A stretch of DNA of 64,000 nucleotides, from the NCBI GenBank assembly GCA_016110215.1, contig JADWQD010000022.1:124001-188000 (forward strand). Direction: 5' to 3'. Under the pieces are notes generated by a model. It made no database searches, was not told where the DNA came from, and saw only the letters and a list, made by a program, of their open reading frames with translations. Below, in pieces: positions 21,280 to 33,429 of the stretch (the stretch's first letter is position 1; every line of letters begins with the position of its first letter). The stretch is from Capronia americana (Eukaryota; Ascomycota; Eurotiomycetes; Chaetothyriales; Herpotrichiellaceae). The translations under genes and the position numbers were made by a program.

Positions 21280-23765
21280 ATGTCTGCTCTCCTTACTGCC
21301 GGCCTTATGGCCGCTCTCGCCGCGTCGCCAGTGGCTGCCTTCTGGCGACTACCGTGCAAGTCCCCCATCGTGGTTGAGCGTGCCGACCCTATCGTCAATC
21401 CCGGTGCAGTCTCTGGTCATTTGCACACCATTATGGGAGGAAATGGATTCGATTTCACCATGGACTACAACTCTACCCAGGAATCCACCTGCTCTTCTTG
21501 CACTGTTATCGGAGACAACAGTAATTACTGGACTCCGACCCTGTTCTTCCAGCACCCGGACGGAACGTTTGAAAGCGTCGACCAAGTTGGTGGTATGACT
21601 GTATACTACTTGCAGCGTGCCGGCGATGGAGAGACCTTAAAGGCATTCCCTCCAGGGTTCCGCATGCTTGCAGGAAACCCATTCAAGCGTACCGCTGGGG
21701 ATGACTTTGCCTCTCAAGCCATCAGCTACAACTGCCTCGACTACAATGGTCCAGCGAAACCAGAGACCCCCAACTTCCCGAACTACAACTGCCCCAACGG
21801 TCTTCGAGCCCAGGTCTTCTTCCCATCTTGCTGGAATGGAAAAGACTTGGACTCACCTAATCACATGTCGCACGTTTCTTACCCTGCCAACTCATACAAC
21901 TCTGGAAAATGCCCACCCGAGTTCCCTGTCCACCTGATCTCCCTCTTTTTCGAGGTTATCTGGGACACCGGCAAGTTCGCCGACCAATGGTACGGCAACT
22001 CGCAGCCATTCGTCTGGTCCATGGGTGATCCCACTGGTTATGGTGGCCACGGCGATTTCGTGATGGGTTGGGACGAGGATTTGCTTCAATCCGCCGTCGA
22101 TCAGTGCACGAACGACAGTGGTCGTGTCGAGGATTGCCCTGTCTTCGACCTCATCCCTGACTCTCAGGCTACAGGTTGCCGCATTCAGCCTCAAATCGAC
22201 GAGCCCGTCAGTGGTGTTCTCGATGCCTTGCCTGGCTGCAATCCCGTACAACCCGGCCCTGTTGCCACTCCTCAATCTGGCTGTGGCGCGCCTACTACCT
22301 TTTCTCCGTCCACCGCGACGTTCTTTACTGATATCACCGACCAAGGGTGGTCCTACGTGGGCTGCGGCACTGACAACTATTACAACCGGATCCTCACAGG
22401 CGCGAGCCAATCCAATGATCAGATGACCAACGAGGCTTGTGCTGCCTTCTGTGAGAGCAAGGGCTTCGCCTTTGCCGGAACTGAATACTCCAGGGAGTGC
22501 TATTGTAAGTAGCGGCCTTCTTTGATGGAGTTGTAAAGGCTAACATTTGCAGGCGGCAACTCCATTCCTGACAGCGGCAAACCTGTCCCTGGCGTTGTTG
22601 GCGACTGCACGATGAAATGTTCCGGAGACGACTCTGAGTTCTGTGGTGGTGCCGGCACCATTTCTCTCTACCAGAAATGCTCCGGCGACTCTTGCACCAA
22701 CGCTCAACTTGGTCCCGGCTCCTCTGCTCCAGTCCAGGTCGCCAACCCTCCGCCAGCGGCCTCCTCAACACCCGCTTCACCCCCTGCTTCGTCGCCCGCT
22801 TCGTCAAGCGCTGCGTACACACCACCCAGCTCCCCAACTACGCTCGCCACCGTGACTACATCCAAAGCTGCAGCTACGCCTGCTTCTCCACCTTCCACCC
22901 CAGTTTCGGTAAATACGAATTCTGCTTCATCCTCAACTCCCTCCGATAACGACGAAGACGATGATAATTCGTCCTATCCCAATCCCGGCTCTTATCCATC
23001 CGCGGTTCCTTCCCCGGGTGGTGCAGATGCCGATGCAGCATCCAGCTCCCCATTCCCTCCCTTGAACCCGACCTCGGATGACACTTCCTCATTCATCACC
23101 ACCCGCTATCTCTACACGACCACGTCGTCTTCTACCTTGTCCTTAGCCACTCCCTCAGAGGATATCAGTCCCTCTTCCTCATCCTGACCCCGCCACATCA
23201 CCCTTCGTTTCGTTTCAGTTTCTTATTCCAATTTTCCATGAAACCCAGTTCAACCCGTCTAGGTAAACGCACAATCCGCCTTCTAACATTGCTCATCTAG
23301 CCCGACCAGCCAGCCACCTCTGTCCCAGCTGCCCCGTCTTCTTCGCCATCCGCCCCTGAGTCATCGCCATCGGCGCCCTCGTCACCCGCTTCCACGCCTT
23401 CGACGTCCAACCCTTCTTGGTCCTACACCGGCTGCTTCACAGACACTGTTTTCCCACGCGTGCTCCCGCAGTGGTCGAACTTTAACGGGCCCAAGGTCAC
23501 CAACGACGCCTGTGTCGCCTTCTGCGACAGCAGGGGCTACCCTGTTGCTGGTACCGAGTACGCCGGGCAGTGTTTCTGCGGATCCGAGATCACGTCTGCG
23601 CAGCTCAGCGAAGACAAATGCAACATGGCGTGTACCGGGGATGCCGACCAAACGTGTGGCGGACCTGGCGCCTTGACAGTCTGGACGAAGGGTAGTGAGA
23701 GCAAGAAGGCCAAAAGGCATCTCCACGGTATGGGAAGGCACGGGCGGAAATTTTCACAGGTGTGA
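21280..23765 (+). CDS. Secreted DUF1996 protein with two WSC domains
   Basis: Exons inferred: 21280-22504, 22553-22908, 23301-23765, giving 681 aa in frame throughout. A signal peptide is clear (SALLTAGLMAALAASPVAA). DUF1996 follows (residues about 20-340), with FWRLPCKSPIVVERADPIV, the HLHTIMGG motif and CPNGLRAQVFFPSCWNGKD. Then come WSC domain 1 (GWSYVGCGTDN...ACAAFCESKGFAFAG...ECYCGNS), a Ser/Pro/Thr-rich linker, and WSC domain 2 (WSYTGCFTD...CVAFCDSRGYPVAG...QCFCGS). WSC domains bind carbohydrate, so an extracellular or wall-associated role is likely; DUF1996 function is unknown. If the last intron (22909-23300) is retained, translation reads a different Ser/Thr-rich tail and stops at 23185-23187, dropping WSC 2. 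Confidence 0.88.
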
Positions 23766-25445
23766 GAGTCGAAGAAACATTACACCGCGTGGATATTGTG
23801 CCCAAGTTTGACGAGGGGGCGACGGCTTTTCTCTTCATGTTGCATAATTTACCCATCTTTCGATTCTGATACTGTCTATATTATCCATCTACTTCTTCAA
23901 TTTTTGAGCAAGCACACACAGAAGTGACTTTTCGCCGGTTTTTCCTTTGCTAAAAGTCCCGCTCGTTCGCTCGCATGATGACGCTCCAGGAAGTCCGCAC
24001 ACTTATCCCTCGTACGTATCCCCTAATTACAGTCTATCGTGGACTGAAGCAACTCTCATGCTTGCTTGCTTGCTGAGGAGTTCCATCTCGACACAGCCAA
24101 TTCTTCCCCCGGATCAAATGTTGCTCGGTGGCGCCAACGGGCCTAACAGTCCGCAACACCATCGCAGTTATCATCCATTCGAGCATTGCGGGCTGATCAA
24201 TCCCAGGGGGTTGGTTAGTCCGCGACGCGTACCTGTACAGCAAAACCACGTCTTCTTGAACGAAAGCGCGGTTTTCGCAAATAATCGAAGTCAGTCGTCG
24301 GTCGCTTCGTCATCCGCAGTGTCATACGATCTCTGTTCCTCTGGTCGAAACAAGACTGCTGCGACGAAGTGTGTTAACGATTGACGACGTTCGGCCTGTG
24401 TGGATGTTAGTACCTATGTAGAGGTCTTCACCCTCGAGGTATATATACGTCGTTGGACTCTCCCCGCAGGCTCGCTGCGACTCCATGCATGTTTCCACTT
24501 GCTGCATGTGAGCCTTTGATCTGCTTTGCTCACTCCCGTGGAACACAGCTCCAGTAAACACATATACGAACAATCGCCACAGCTCGGCTTGATGGGAGTC
24601 GAGTGAGGAAGGGCCGGCGCCGGCGTCGGCGTCGGCATCGGCATCGGCATGGGGATCTTGTTCGGACGGGCCAACGATCGCTTGGCCAGAAAACTAGGGA
24701 TTTGGGTCCTGTCTCAAATCCCGGAGGTATCAATCGTAGGATTGAGATTGACGACCTCATGACGTTACCTAGATCGGGGTAGCGGACCCATATTGTACTG
24801 TACACGTAGGTAGGTCAGATCATAGCACGGATTTCCCTTGCTGCTCCTGAGCGTTGCCGGCAGGAGATAGAGATGGACTGTAGCCACGTGGTGGCCGAAG
24901 CCATGGGTTTCGCTTTCGCCTCTCTAGCCTGACTGATTTCTTGGGTCGTTACAGCGTGGATACTGGCATAGTTACCGTACCGTAGAATTGGTAGACGACC
25001 ATAGAGCAGCACCAGTCCAGAAGCATCCGCAACTTGGAGGGTGGTTACCGCTGCGCTGCTTTGAATCTTTGACCAAGGTGCAAGCTTGCAACGCCGTGCA
25101 TAGTTACAAAGTATAGGGACAAAGAACAGACAGAGTGGCAGCACAAAGATGAATACTCACATCTCGGTGCTAGGGCGTTGGCGACTGGGACAACGATAAG
25201 GGACCAGATCTGACTTGGTCAAATGCATAACTCGATGGACTTGATCCACCATCCTGGAATCATCAGAATCATCGGAGAAGTGTAAAGAAGCCAAATCCTA
25301 GCGCTGAGGTGAAAGTTGAGAATTGGTGTGGAATTCTGCCAAGTCGCTATGTAGGTGCCACAGACTGCAATAAGACAGCCTCAGTAGTAGTGGTGGGTGG
25401 ATGCTATGAATACAAGTTTCCTTTTTGAAGACTCACTGACTTCCA
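23766..25445. other. Intergenic stretch with no supported gene
   Basis: Only short frames occur, none with a recognisable family or splice-supported extension. It contains a GC-rich hexamer repeat near 24612. Confidence 0.5.
24612..24651. repeat. GC-rich hexanucleotide repeat
   Basis: About six units of CGGCRT/CGGCGC type (GGCGTCGGCGTCGGCATCGG core) lie in tandem in otherwise ordinary intergenic DNA. Confidence 0.7.
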
Positions 25446-26350
25446 TCATGCCCTCAATCCGAGTAACAACCCTGCACCCTTCCCTGAACCACCCTCCCCA
25501 TCGCTGCCACCTGGCAGGTATGTGACGTTGGGGTTGCTGGCGAGCGTCTGCGCAATATCTTTGCTTGCTTCGATTCTTCGGATCTGAATCAGGCCGTCTC
25601 CTGCCTTTGCCACCGCCTTGCTGATGATCTCTGCGGCATCAGCTTCACCCTCTGCACGGATGACATTCGCCTGTCTCTCCTGCTCAGCCTTCTCCACGAT
25701 GAATCTTGCTCTTTCTGCGTCTTGCTGGGCGATCTGCTTCTGCTCGACAGCTCTTGTGAACTCGCGGCCAAAGGTCATGTGGGTGATGGAAACATCTTCA
25801 AGCGCAATGTTGAATTCCTGTGCTCGTTTGGTCAGGTCGGCTCGGATGCGCTGCGACACGGCTTCTCGCTGGGTGATGAGCTCGGCGGCGTCAAATTGAG
25901 CCACGATGGCTTTCAGGACTTCGTTGCCGATCGAGGGGAGCACTCTTTCGTCATAATCTTGACCGAGCGACTGGCACATTTGTTAACACACACATGCAGG
26001 TTGCGAGCTCATCTGAAACTCACTTGATAGATCTTAGGCAGCTGTTGGACCTCCGGACGGTGCAGCACTCTCAGGGTCAAAGAAACCATTTGCAAGTCCT
26101 TGCTTCCGGTGGTGGTGCTGATGTTTCTGGGCTTCGTCCGCACATCGTAGACGATAGCCTTTTGCAGCCAAGGAACGAGAAAGTGCGTGCCTTCGTTGAC
26201 GACTTGGTCTCGAACTCCGGACAGCCGGTCGAAGATGACTGCTCTTGATCCGCCTTTCACATCATATAGGGCGGATTGTGCTATTGAGGCGCCGATGAAG
26301 ACGGGGATGGCCCATCTCGAAATGGCGTTGAGGACGTTGGGTGCTGCCAT
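25446..26350 (-). CDS. phb1: Prohibitin 1 (inner mitochondrial membrane chaperone ring subunit)
   Basis: Two exons on the minus strand, 26350-26024 and 25970-25446, phase 0, 283 aa, close to yeast Phb1 (287 aa). The N-terminal hydrophobic anchor (WAIPVFIGASIAQSALYDV) is followed by the SPFH/PHB domain with GSRAVIFDRLSGV, GTHFLVPWLQ and RTKPRNISTTTGSKDLQ. Then come LPSIGNEVLKAIVAQFDA, the coiled coil (EQKQIAQQDAERARFIVEKA) and the tail LASNPNVTYLPG. Prohibitins 1 and 2 form a ring complex in the inner membrane that stabilises respiratory subunits and restrains m-AAA protease. The gene sits head to head with QCR8, another mitochondrial gene, only 300 bp away. Confidence 0.97.
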
Positions 26351-26649
26351 GACGGGCGACGAACGAGATGAAGGGAAGTGTAGGCGACTATTGAGGCAGA
26401 TTCAGCACCATACACCTAGTCGATTCTGCTTGTGAGAGACGTTGTAATGAATGTCGTCGACATCTCCGCAGCCTGAGTTGGAGCTTTGCCTCGACTTTCG
26501 ACTCGATTGCTCTTGCATTACATAATCCGCCAAGCCATTCTCAGGACTGCGATTTGGAGCTCCTCGTCTTTCGACAACGTGATCGAACTTCCACAGCGAC
26601 CACCTCTTTCGTTTCGATCTCAGCCCACACCACCGGTATAGCTCACAAG

Positions 26650-27097
26650 ATGCGTCCTACACCAGCTCTGCGACTACAGGCCACCCGCATCCTGCGCGGT
26701 GGTCACAGCGCCGACCCGAAGAACGGAGTGTTGGTCTTCCATGGCACCTCGAAATCGTTGATAGCTCGCTGATCATTGTGTGCAATAGCTACATGGGTTG
26801 GTGGGGAAGCTTAGGCTCGCCGACCCAGAAGAACATCATAACATACTCAATGTCGGCCAACCGACTGAATCCCACCTACCATATCCTTTCCGACGCCGTC
26901 TTCAACACTTTCCGCCGCACTCGCAACCAGATCCTCTATTGGGTCCCTCCCCTGTTGATCGCCTATATGGCCATGGATTGGGCCATCGAGAGGTAGCCTT
27001 AGCCAGTGCAAGTGTGAGGGATCAATGCTGACAGCGCTGCCTTGACAGGAACGAATACCTCAACTCGAAACCAGGCCGAGCAGAGTACGAAGAGTAA
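26650..27097 (+). CDS. qcr8: Cytochrome b-c1 complex subunit 8 (ubiquinol-cytochrome c reductase)
   Basis: Three exons, 26650-26729, 26789-26992, 27049-27097, giving 110 aa. The core GWWGSLGSPTQKNIITYSMS, then SANRLNPTYH, FNTFRRTRNQILYWVPPLLI (the membrane helix) and AMDWAIERNEYLNSKPGRAE match the UcrQ family along its full length. QCR8 is the ubiquinone-binding small subunit of respiratory complex III. The first intron uses the less usual donor GTTGGT; it is the only nearby donor that keeps the frame into YMGWWG. The gene is divergent from phb1, and the shared 300-bp promoter may coordinate two mitochondrial functions. Confidence 0.93.
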
Positions 27098-27349
27098 ATC
27101 ATCCTTCAGCTAGTGGATGGAGTGGGCGAAACATTGTACATAAGCAGAGGATACAGCGGGATAGCAGACAAGACAATTCATTCTGGATCAAAACCAATTC
27201 GGTCGCTCGTTTTTGTGAAGCTTCGCGTCGCCCAGCGGTGCCGATGATGTTCCTTGCAAATGCCCTCCAGATATAGACTGGTCTACGGCGGGTTCTCGTT
27301 GAATCTGACTGAAACGCTCGGCGATAGAAGTGCCTTCTTGGTCCCTACG

Positions 27350-27929
27350 TTATCCCGGCCCGATTCTCGGCATGTCGTGATGTTCGCTAAGGGAGCTGAG
27401 GTACTTATTGAGCTCCTCCACTCGCTCCTTGTGCGTCTTGACCCCTTCTCGTTTCAGTCGTTCCTCGAGCTGTACAGGAGGTTGTTAGCCTTGATCCGTT
27501 CGTAAAATGACCACAAGAACGCAAAGCCACGAACGCCAGTATAAATATTGGCGACGTTCGAATCAGACATACCCGTTTTCGTCGTTGGTCTTCGTACCGC
27601 CTTTCAGCCTCTGTCTTCACAACCTCCCCTAGCTCTTCTTGTCTTTGCTCTGCATCGCTATCGGCCCGCTTCTCGCCTCTCTGCTTTGCCAAACTCCTCC
27701 CCTCCTCGTTCGCCATCGCCTCATCTTCTTCCTCCAAATTCTTCAACATCACAGATCGATCCTTGAACTCATCCCCGGTGGCCTCGGTCGCGGCACTTTC
27801 TTCGCTTTCCTTGTGCTTTGACGACGAGGACTTCTCTTTCTTTTTCTTTTTCTTGTCGATCTTCGAGTCCTTCACGCCTTTGAGTTTTAATTTGCCGGAG
27901 CCGACTGTGGAGTACTCATTCGGCGCCAT
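27350..27929 (-). CDS. FAM32A-like protein (spliceosome-associated)
   Basis: Two exons on the minus strand, 27929-27573 and 27469-27350, giving 158 aa. The N-terminus has GSGKLKLKGVKDSKIDKKKKKKE, the Lys-rich start typical of FAM32A. The C-terminus has RRYEDQRRKR joined across the intron to LEERLKREGVKTHKERVEEL, then SLSEHHDMPRIGPG, the family's most conserved block. The middle is acidic and probably disordered, making the protein longer than the human one (about 112 aa). Human FAM32A is known to stabilise the exon-ligation stage of the spliceosome; the same role here is inferred by homology. It is convergent with QCR8. Confidence 0.9.
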
Positions 27930-28616
27930 TTTCTTGAAGCTGGCAAGAACGCGATCCTTGCTTTACTGGACAAACCAAACGTTGCAGCCTTGTTGCCGGG
28001 GAGGGGGAAAGGACTGTGATGTCTGAATCCAATGAAGTCGGCTGGTCAAAACTGCGCTTGAGTACGCTGAAGTGTACCGTATTTCTTCTTCTCCCATCCC
28101 CCTCTAGAATCCTTGACCCAATGATCAGGCATATCTCTTGACACGGAGGTTAAACCACCAGGACACTCTCTCTAGCCACCAACACACGCGTTATTTATTC
28201 TCTGGCATGGAGGAATCGACTAGACTCTGGCGACTCCCGACCTGGTGAAACTTGACTTTCCATCCACCCGCCTCGTTTGCCAAGATGCTTGCCACTCGCG
28301 AAATATACTCAACAGTCTCCGGTGGCTGCAGAATTTACTTATCACGACCATTCTAGCACTCACGACTGAGGTAAGGTTGTGTGGTAAGTCTATAGGGGAG
28401 GTCTACCTTTCCTGACCTACTGTTCGTCGGTGTTCTGGGTAAATCAACTATTGTGGCAACTGGTGGTACTTGAGCCTGGACTGTTCAGTGCTCGATACGA
28501 TGTGTCTCATCTCTTTTCGTGCTCTTGCTCTTGCTCATCCATCGTCAATCTCGCCAACTCGCCGGGCCCGACGCCCTTCGTGCCTATTAGCCACTCCAAC
28601 ATGCCCGGATTGTCGA
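27930..28616. other. Intergenic stretch, promoter of the FAM32A-like gene
   Basis: I see no coding frame of note beyond the promoter of the minus-strand gene ending at 27929. Confidence 0.4.
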
Positions 28617-29385
28617 TCAAGCCCCTCGATTTATAAGACAGCACAACAGCTGCGGGCCATCTCGATTTCTGACATCCAACTCCTCGGGATCCTGCACCTC
28701 GAGCATCATCTTACAAAATCCCTCCACAACCTGCCAATGGCCCATCTGCTTCACCTCAAAGTTTCTTCCCAAGCACGTTGCCCACTCCCTTGAGGAGCGC
28801 ATAATAATCCATCGGCCAAGTCCTCACGATCTCGTAGGCCACGAAGTAACGCCTCATCCCATCCGAATGACTTTCACGCTCGCGTCGGCATGATCCCTCA
28901 ACGTCGTAAAGCGGGACTTGAAGCTCGGCTCAAATTGCGCCATATACACGGGGTTCTCTTCGCCTCGGTTCGCGATCAGCTGCCCATCCCTTTATCCGTG
29001 AAGTGACTGGCCTGTAGGACCGTCCAGCTCAAGGGCGACTTGTCCACCTGCCTTTTACGGTCATGATTGAGCATTTTGCTCAGAGAAGGATGAGGCACGG
29101 AGCTGAAGAGGAAGTATGTGAACGGTGAGCTAGGAAGGCGGGTCGCCACGACAGCCGCGTCAACCACGTTTTTTGCCCCTTCGTGACCTCGTGCGGCTGG
29201 AAGCTCGAGCTGGCGTAGTAGAGCGTCGTCGCGTCGGCGCCCATGCTTGCTCAATCCGCGGGGAGTTGCAGGTTTGCTTGCACGACTTGGGCGTTGGGGT
29301 ATTGTTGGGAGAGGCGCACGATCGAGGAGCTGGAATGCACGACCAGTCGGAGCGAGTAAGAGGGTTCATTTTACAGGAGCGGGAT
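28617..29385 (-). pseudogene. NmrA-like family pseudogene
   Basis: On the minus strand, pieces of one NmrA-like protein occur in the expected order with stops and frameshifts between them. SSIVRLSQQYPNAQVVQANL (about 29330) matches the first beta-alpha-beta. GADATTLYYAS follows (about 29240). AKNVVDAAVVATRLP then FTYFLFSSVPHPSLSKMLNH (about 29060-29170) is the family's SSV-H block, and LSWTVLQASHF follows it. The C-terminal TWPMDYYALLKGVGNVLGKK and EVKQMGHWQVVEGFCKMML continue to DGPQLLCCLINRGA at the terminal TGA. The breaks are several, so the gene is dead. Intact paralogue types occur at 4951 and 49605. Confidence 0.65.
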
Positions 29386-30172
29386 TATGTGTGCGTATTG
29401 CTTGCCGGACGCGCTCGTTGGGTCAGGCATCGCTGGGCGAGGCTTCTCACGTTCGTTGTTCCCACTTCTGGTATAAACAAAACTTGTCCTGACTTGTCTG
29501 GAGCCTACCATCCCATACCAGGACCAGGGAGCCGCATTGGCCGTGAAAGATGGCGCCAGTCTGGGGTTGCTGCTTCAAAGCAGCACTTCTATTGACAAGC
29601 TTGCTGACGTTGTACGAAGACATGCGCAAGAAACGGACCGAAGTCAATGTAGCCGGCGCTGTACTCACTCAAAAACTCTATCATACGGAGGATGGAGAAG
29701 CGCAAGTTCCTCGGGGACAAGGAATTCTCTCAGGTGGCCGGGACAAAATGGCAAGGGGTATCCAAGTGGAATTGGGCAGACGCAGCTTACCGAAAGATTC
29801 TGCTGGGCTTCAACGTGCTCGCCGATGCTGAAAGGAGATTTCATGAGTGATACCACGGCGGGCAGGGATGAGTTACTCGGAGCGGTTTATAGTAGATACC
29901 TAAATGTACATACTGGTACTCGAAGATATAGCACGCTCGGAACTCGGGGGCACCGGACGCTTGGCGCGGGGGAGCCTACCGCGTCGTGACGTTGAGGCAC
30001 CTTGGGGCACCCCAGATTTTGCCCCCCGGCGCTTCCTAAACTGAGTTCCAGGGTCCCCGGGTGCTTGCTTTCTCTCGACCGGTGACTTAAAGTGCCCCAA
30101 GTGAGATATTTTGCTATATTTTCTCTGTTTTCCAACACAGTGAACAATAGCGTTCTTCGGCCATCTCTCACA
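29386..30172. other. Non-coding stretch upstream of the Zn2Cys6 regulator
   Basis: No supported gene. The 3' part is the promoter and leader of the regulator starting at 30173. Confidence 0.4.
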
Positions 30173-32531
30173 ATGCTGGGTCCCACTGCAACTGAAGATT
30201 CCTCTCCAGCGGGTTCGGGCTCGACTGGCGGTACTCACTTCCCTCGGGCCAAAAGACGCTCACGGGCCAAAGTCGATAACAGGAAAAGAGCAGCATATGT
30301 CCAGCAAGCTTGCAATTCATGCAAAGCAAGAAAGACCAGATGTAACGGACGAATGCCGTGTGATCATTGCGGGAGCCGCTCCCTTCGATGCCAGTACGGA
30401 AATATTGCAACGGCCGATCGAGATGGTGAAGCAGACCAGCAACCAGAAAGCGTTGGGACGCCGACTTCAGAGAAGCCAAAGCCAATGTAAGCTATATTAA
30501 CTGCAACAGTAAGTACGCTGCTAACTGCCTACAGTGGTCTCAATGAGCTTACAGAGCTCGTCTCTGCGCTTCAGAGGAAGGTTGCTTTGCTGGAACGTGA
30601 GAAACGCGATCCTGGTGGGGAACAGCACCATGACCCGATACATGGGCAACCCGACGACGCAGATCGAGACAGCGACTCCCATAAAGCTTCAGCAGGGTCA
30701 CCAGTATTTGCAGGTCCCACGAGCTCAAATTTCAGCCTTGGGATGGCAAAGATTATCCTGGAGCAAGGCGATAGTGCAAACACAGCACAGCCTGGCTCCG
30801 AGACGGAGCTGGCTAGTTCAGCCAGTTGCTGGGAAGAACAAGAGGTAGATGAACTCGAAGATCCTTCCCAAGAGGTCATGGCTGCGAATGCCAATCACAT
30901 GTACGGTCTAGACCTTCGTGACGCGCTTCGACTCCTCCAAATCTATCAGGAGTGCATCGGAGTCTTGCATCCTATTGTCGATGTCGACTCACTTGTGCAA
31001 CAGTGCAAGATGGCGTGGCAGTCGACGTACAATCTGGCTTCGAATCAACCATCAACTCTGGGGTTCACCGAAGATCAAGCACACCTGAAGATGGTTCTGG
31101 CCATCGCGCTCCTCGCGGAAGGGGGAGGCTCGGATGCTATCGCCACCAAAATCTATAGCGATCTTCAGCTGGCAATTTCACACCAGATGCTTGCTAAGAA
31201 TTTCACAATGCGGGGCCAGATCCTGCTTCTTCTAGCTGTAAGTCCTGTATAGTGTCTCGCCGCCGGTAACTGACATTGGCAAGGCTTTCTATCAGGTATT
31301 TCAGGACGACAATCGTCTAGCCTCCCGCTATGTCGCCATTACCTGCCGCTTGATGATAGAGGCCGGTTTGCACCAGAGACATGTTCTGTTGCAGCGGTTT
31401 GTCCGAAGTTGCGACCGCACCAAGATACTTACGATTCTGTCAACATGCCTCATCCTCGACCGCCAATTGAACTTCAACGCTGGCCTCCCGTTCACTCTGA
31501 AGGACACGGACGTGGATATCCCTGAAATGGTACGTCGATCAATGTGAACGTGAAGCCCGTCGTGGGACGCTAAATCTTTCCAGGACACTCTTCCTCCATA
31601 TGTGAAGGCCATGGCTGCTTACGCTCGAATTGGACCACCAGCATGGGCTGCCATGACTGACGACCGTGGCAGACTTCGACCGCGGATCCGAGACGAGGAT
31701 TTCGACTATCTGGATTACCAGGTCCGATGTTGGCAAGACAACCTCCCAACAGAACTACGGCCCGATCCAATCCAAGGGCCCGGTCTCGGGGTTTCTGGCG
31801 GTCTGGAGACGTCGCGGGACCGGGGCATGCAATTCTTAAGGTATATCTTGTACCTACGGGCGAACCAGTTCAAGATTGTGATTTTGCGGCCGTTACTATT
31901 CACTGCTCATACGGTTCAAACGAATCTCAAGCGAGTCCAGGCTCTCGCTCATATTGCCAATGACACGATCGAGACTATCACAGAGATGAATGCCAGCTAT
32001 GATCTATACCGCAAACAACAGCCCCTCCTGAATGTGTTCTTGTCCTCGGCACTATCAACCCTCTTTCTCATCTACATCCGCGGGTTGAAGGGCCGAGCCA
32101 CAAATACGCAGGAACTCTCTTGTTCCGGTGCAATAGCTAGAGAGGGCATCAACAAGAGCCTGAAAATTATCCAAGCCTACTCGACTTCGCGCTCTTCGCA
32201 AAGACTTTGGAAAAAGCTTGCCGGAGAACACGGTCTGCTGAGCCGGTTGGGTTTTACTCCCCAAGGCAATGACGGGTCAACTTTGACAACTTCGGGGCAT
32301 TTGACTTCTTCACCCACTATGCCATCGAATCTTGAACGAGGACCCTTGAGCATGCCTTGGATTCCTGCGACTCTTGCTGGATATCCCGGCTTAGATGGGT
32401 TTGATATGATCAACAACAGTGGAATTCAGTCGTCTCTCGGCTTTGACGACCTTTCACCTCTGCCGATCCTGGGCACGAGTCCATTCCTCGTCTCCAGAGA
32501 CGGCAATTTCCTATACGACGACGTATGGTAG
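30173..32531 (+). CDS. Zn2Cys6 fungal transcription factor (736 aa) at the left edge of the candidate aromatic cluster
   Basis: Four exons: 30173-30486, 30535-31237, 31284-31529, 31584-32531, all with GT-AG ends and consistent phase. The zinc cluster is C47-x2-C50-x6-C57-x5-C63-x2-C66-x6-C73 (ACNSCKARKTRC...), preceded by a basic stretch (RAKRRSRAK). A coiled-coil linker follows (ELTELVSALQRKVALLERE). The fungal_trans middle region begins near DALRLLQIYQECIGVLHPI and continues through SRYVAITCRLMIEAGLHQ. The C-terminus is Ser/Pro-rich with hydrophobic patches, consistent with an activation region. It is nuclear by family. Position next to the cupin, extradiol dioxygenase and flavin monooxygenase genes suggests a pathway regulator, but that is inference. 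Confidence 0.9.
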
Positions 32532-32743
32532 GCGAGCGCCGGGAATCGTATTCTCACATGAATTCGCTGTCTTAAAAGAGTGGGTACTTCTCTACCTGAG
32601 CGGTTAGGGAGCGACTCCTTTGCGGGAGTTGAGGGCGTCAATTTGGATATTGAATGGCCCCTGTTATCTGTTCACAGCCAAGCGTGACGCTGGTACGATG
32701 CACCGAGAGTGCCGTAACGGTACTACAGGACATACATACAGCC

Positions 32744-33429
32744 TCAGTCATCGTTTCCGCTGAATGGAATCTCGCCTTCACTGCGCCCAAGGAATTCTTT
32801 CAGTTTTTGGTCTCCGACCTCGACGGCTTGCGAATCCTGCAAGATGTACACGACTCTGGTCCATTCAGTCTCCGAAGGATTCCTCCAAGCATGGTTGGTG
32901 CCTCGCTGGATGCAACAATCCCCTCTCTGCAACAGCTGCTTCTCCCCACTGTCAAGGATCAATTCGATGCTGCCTTCCACGACAATGCCATAGTCGAGAC
33001 TCCGCGTCCGATGCATCATGCTTTCAAACCCAGGCGCGAAGTCTACATATCGCAGGACCGTCCCTCTCGGATTAACAATGCCCATCTTTCCGCTCTTCAC
33101 CCTCTCGTCGTGCTTGGCGATGTCTACATCGTTGTTGAAGGAGACTGGGAACTCCGATGTTGTGAAGGCCTCTATGTCGCGGTTAGGCGGCTGAAAAAAT
33201 TCAAAGCGCGATTGTTCTCTGGACTCTCGGCAGGATCCTAGAAGGGTTGGACGGGTAACTCACCGTGAAAGCCCATTCCATCGTTGTCGATTGACCTCCA
33301 GACTGCGGGTCGGCGTTCCTGGATCCTCGTCGCACCAGTCGAAGGATTGTGCCCCGTGATGAAGGCCGTCAATCCTGGTAAATCCTTGGCCAACTGCCCT
33401 TGGGTAGGTGGACGCGATTGCGAAGCCAT
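32744..33429 (-). CDS. Cupin-fold protein
   Basis: Two exons on the minus strand, 33429-33264 and 33216-32744, 212 aa, in frame across a 47-bp intron. The N-terminus LPGLTAFITGHNPSTGATRI and the middle MGIVNPRGTVLRYVDFAPG are typical of a group of small single-cupin proteins common in fungal metabolic clusters. Cupin motif 1 includes MMHRTRSLDYGIVVEG; motif 2 includes the G-D...Q-R-G-x2-H-A-W-x-N pattern. The metal-binding set is partial (only one His in motif 1), so catalysis is uncertain. Roles could be dioxygenase, isomerase or decarboxylase, or a binding protein. It is convergent with the C6 regulator and 620 bp from the LigB-type dioxygenase. Confidence 0.85.

Noticed and set aside
23262..23300. 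Short intron using the GTAAAC donor at 23262 in the DUF1996-WSC gene
   Set aside because: It would be under 40 bp and lies after the in-frame stop at 23185, so it cannot join the second WSC domain.
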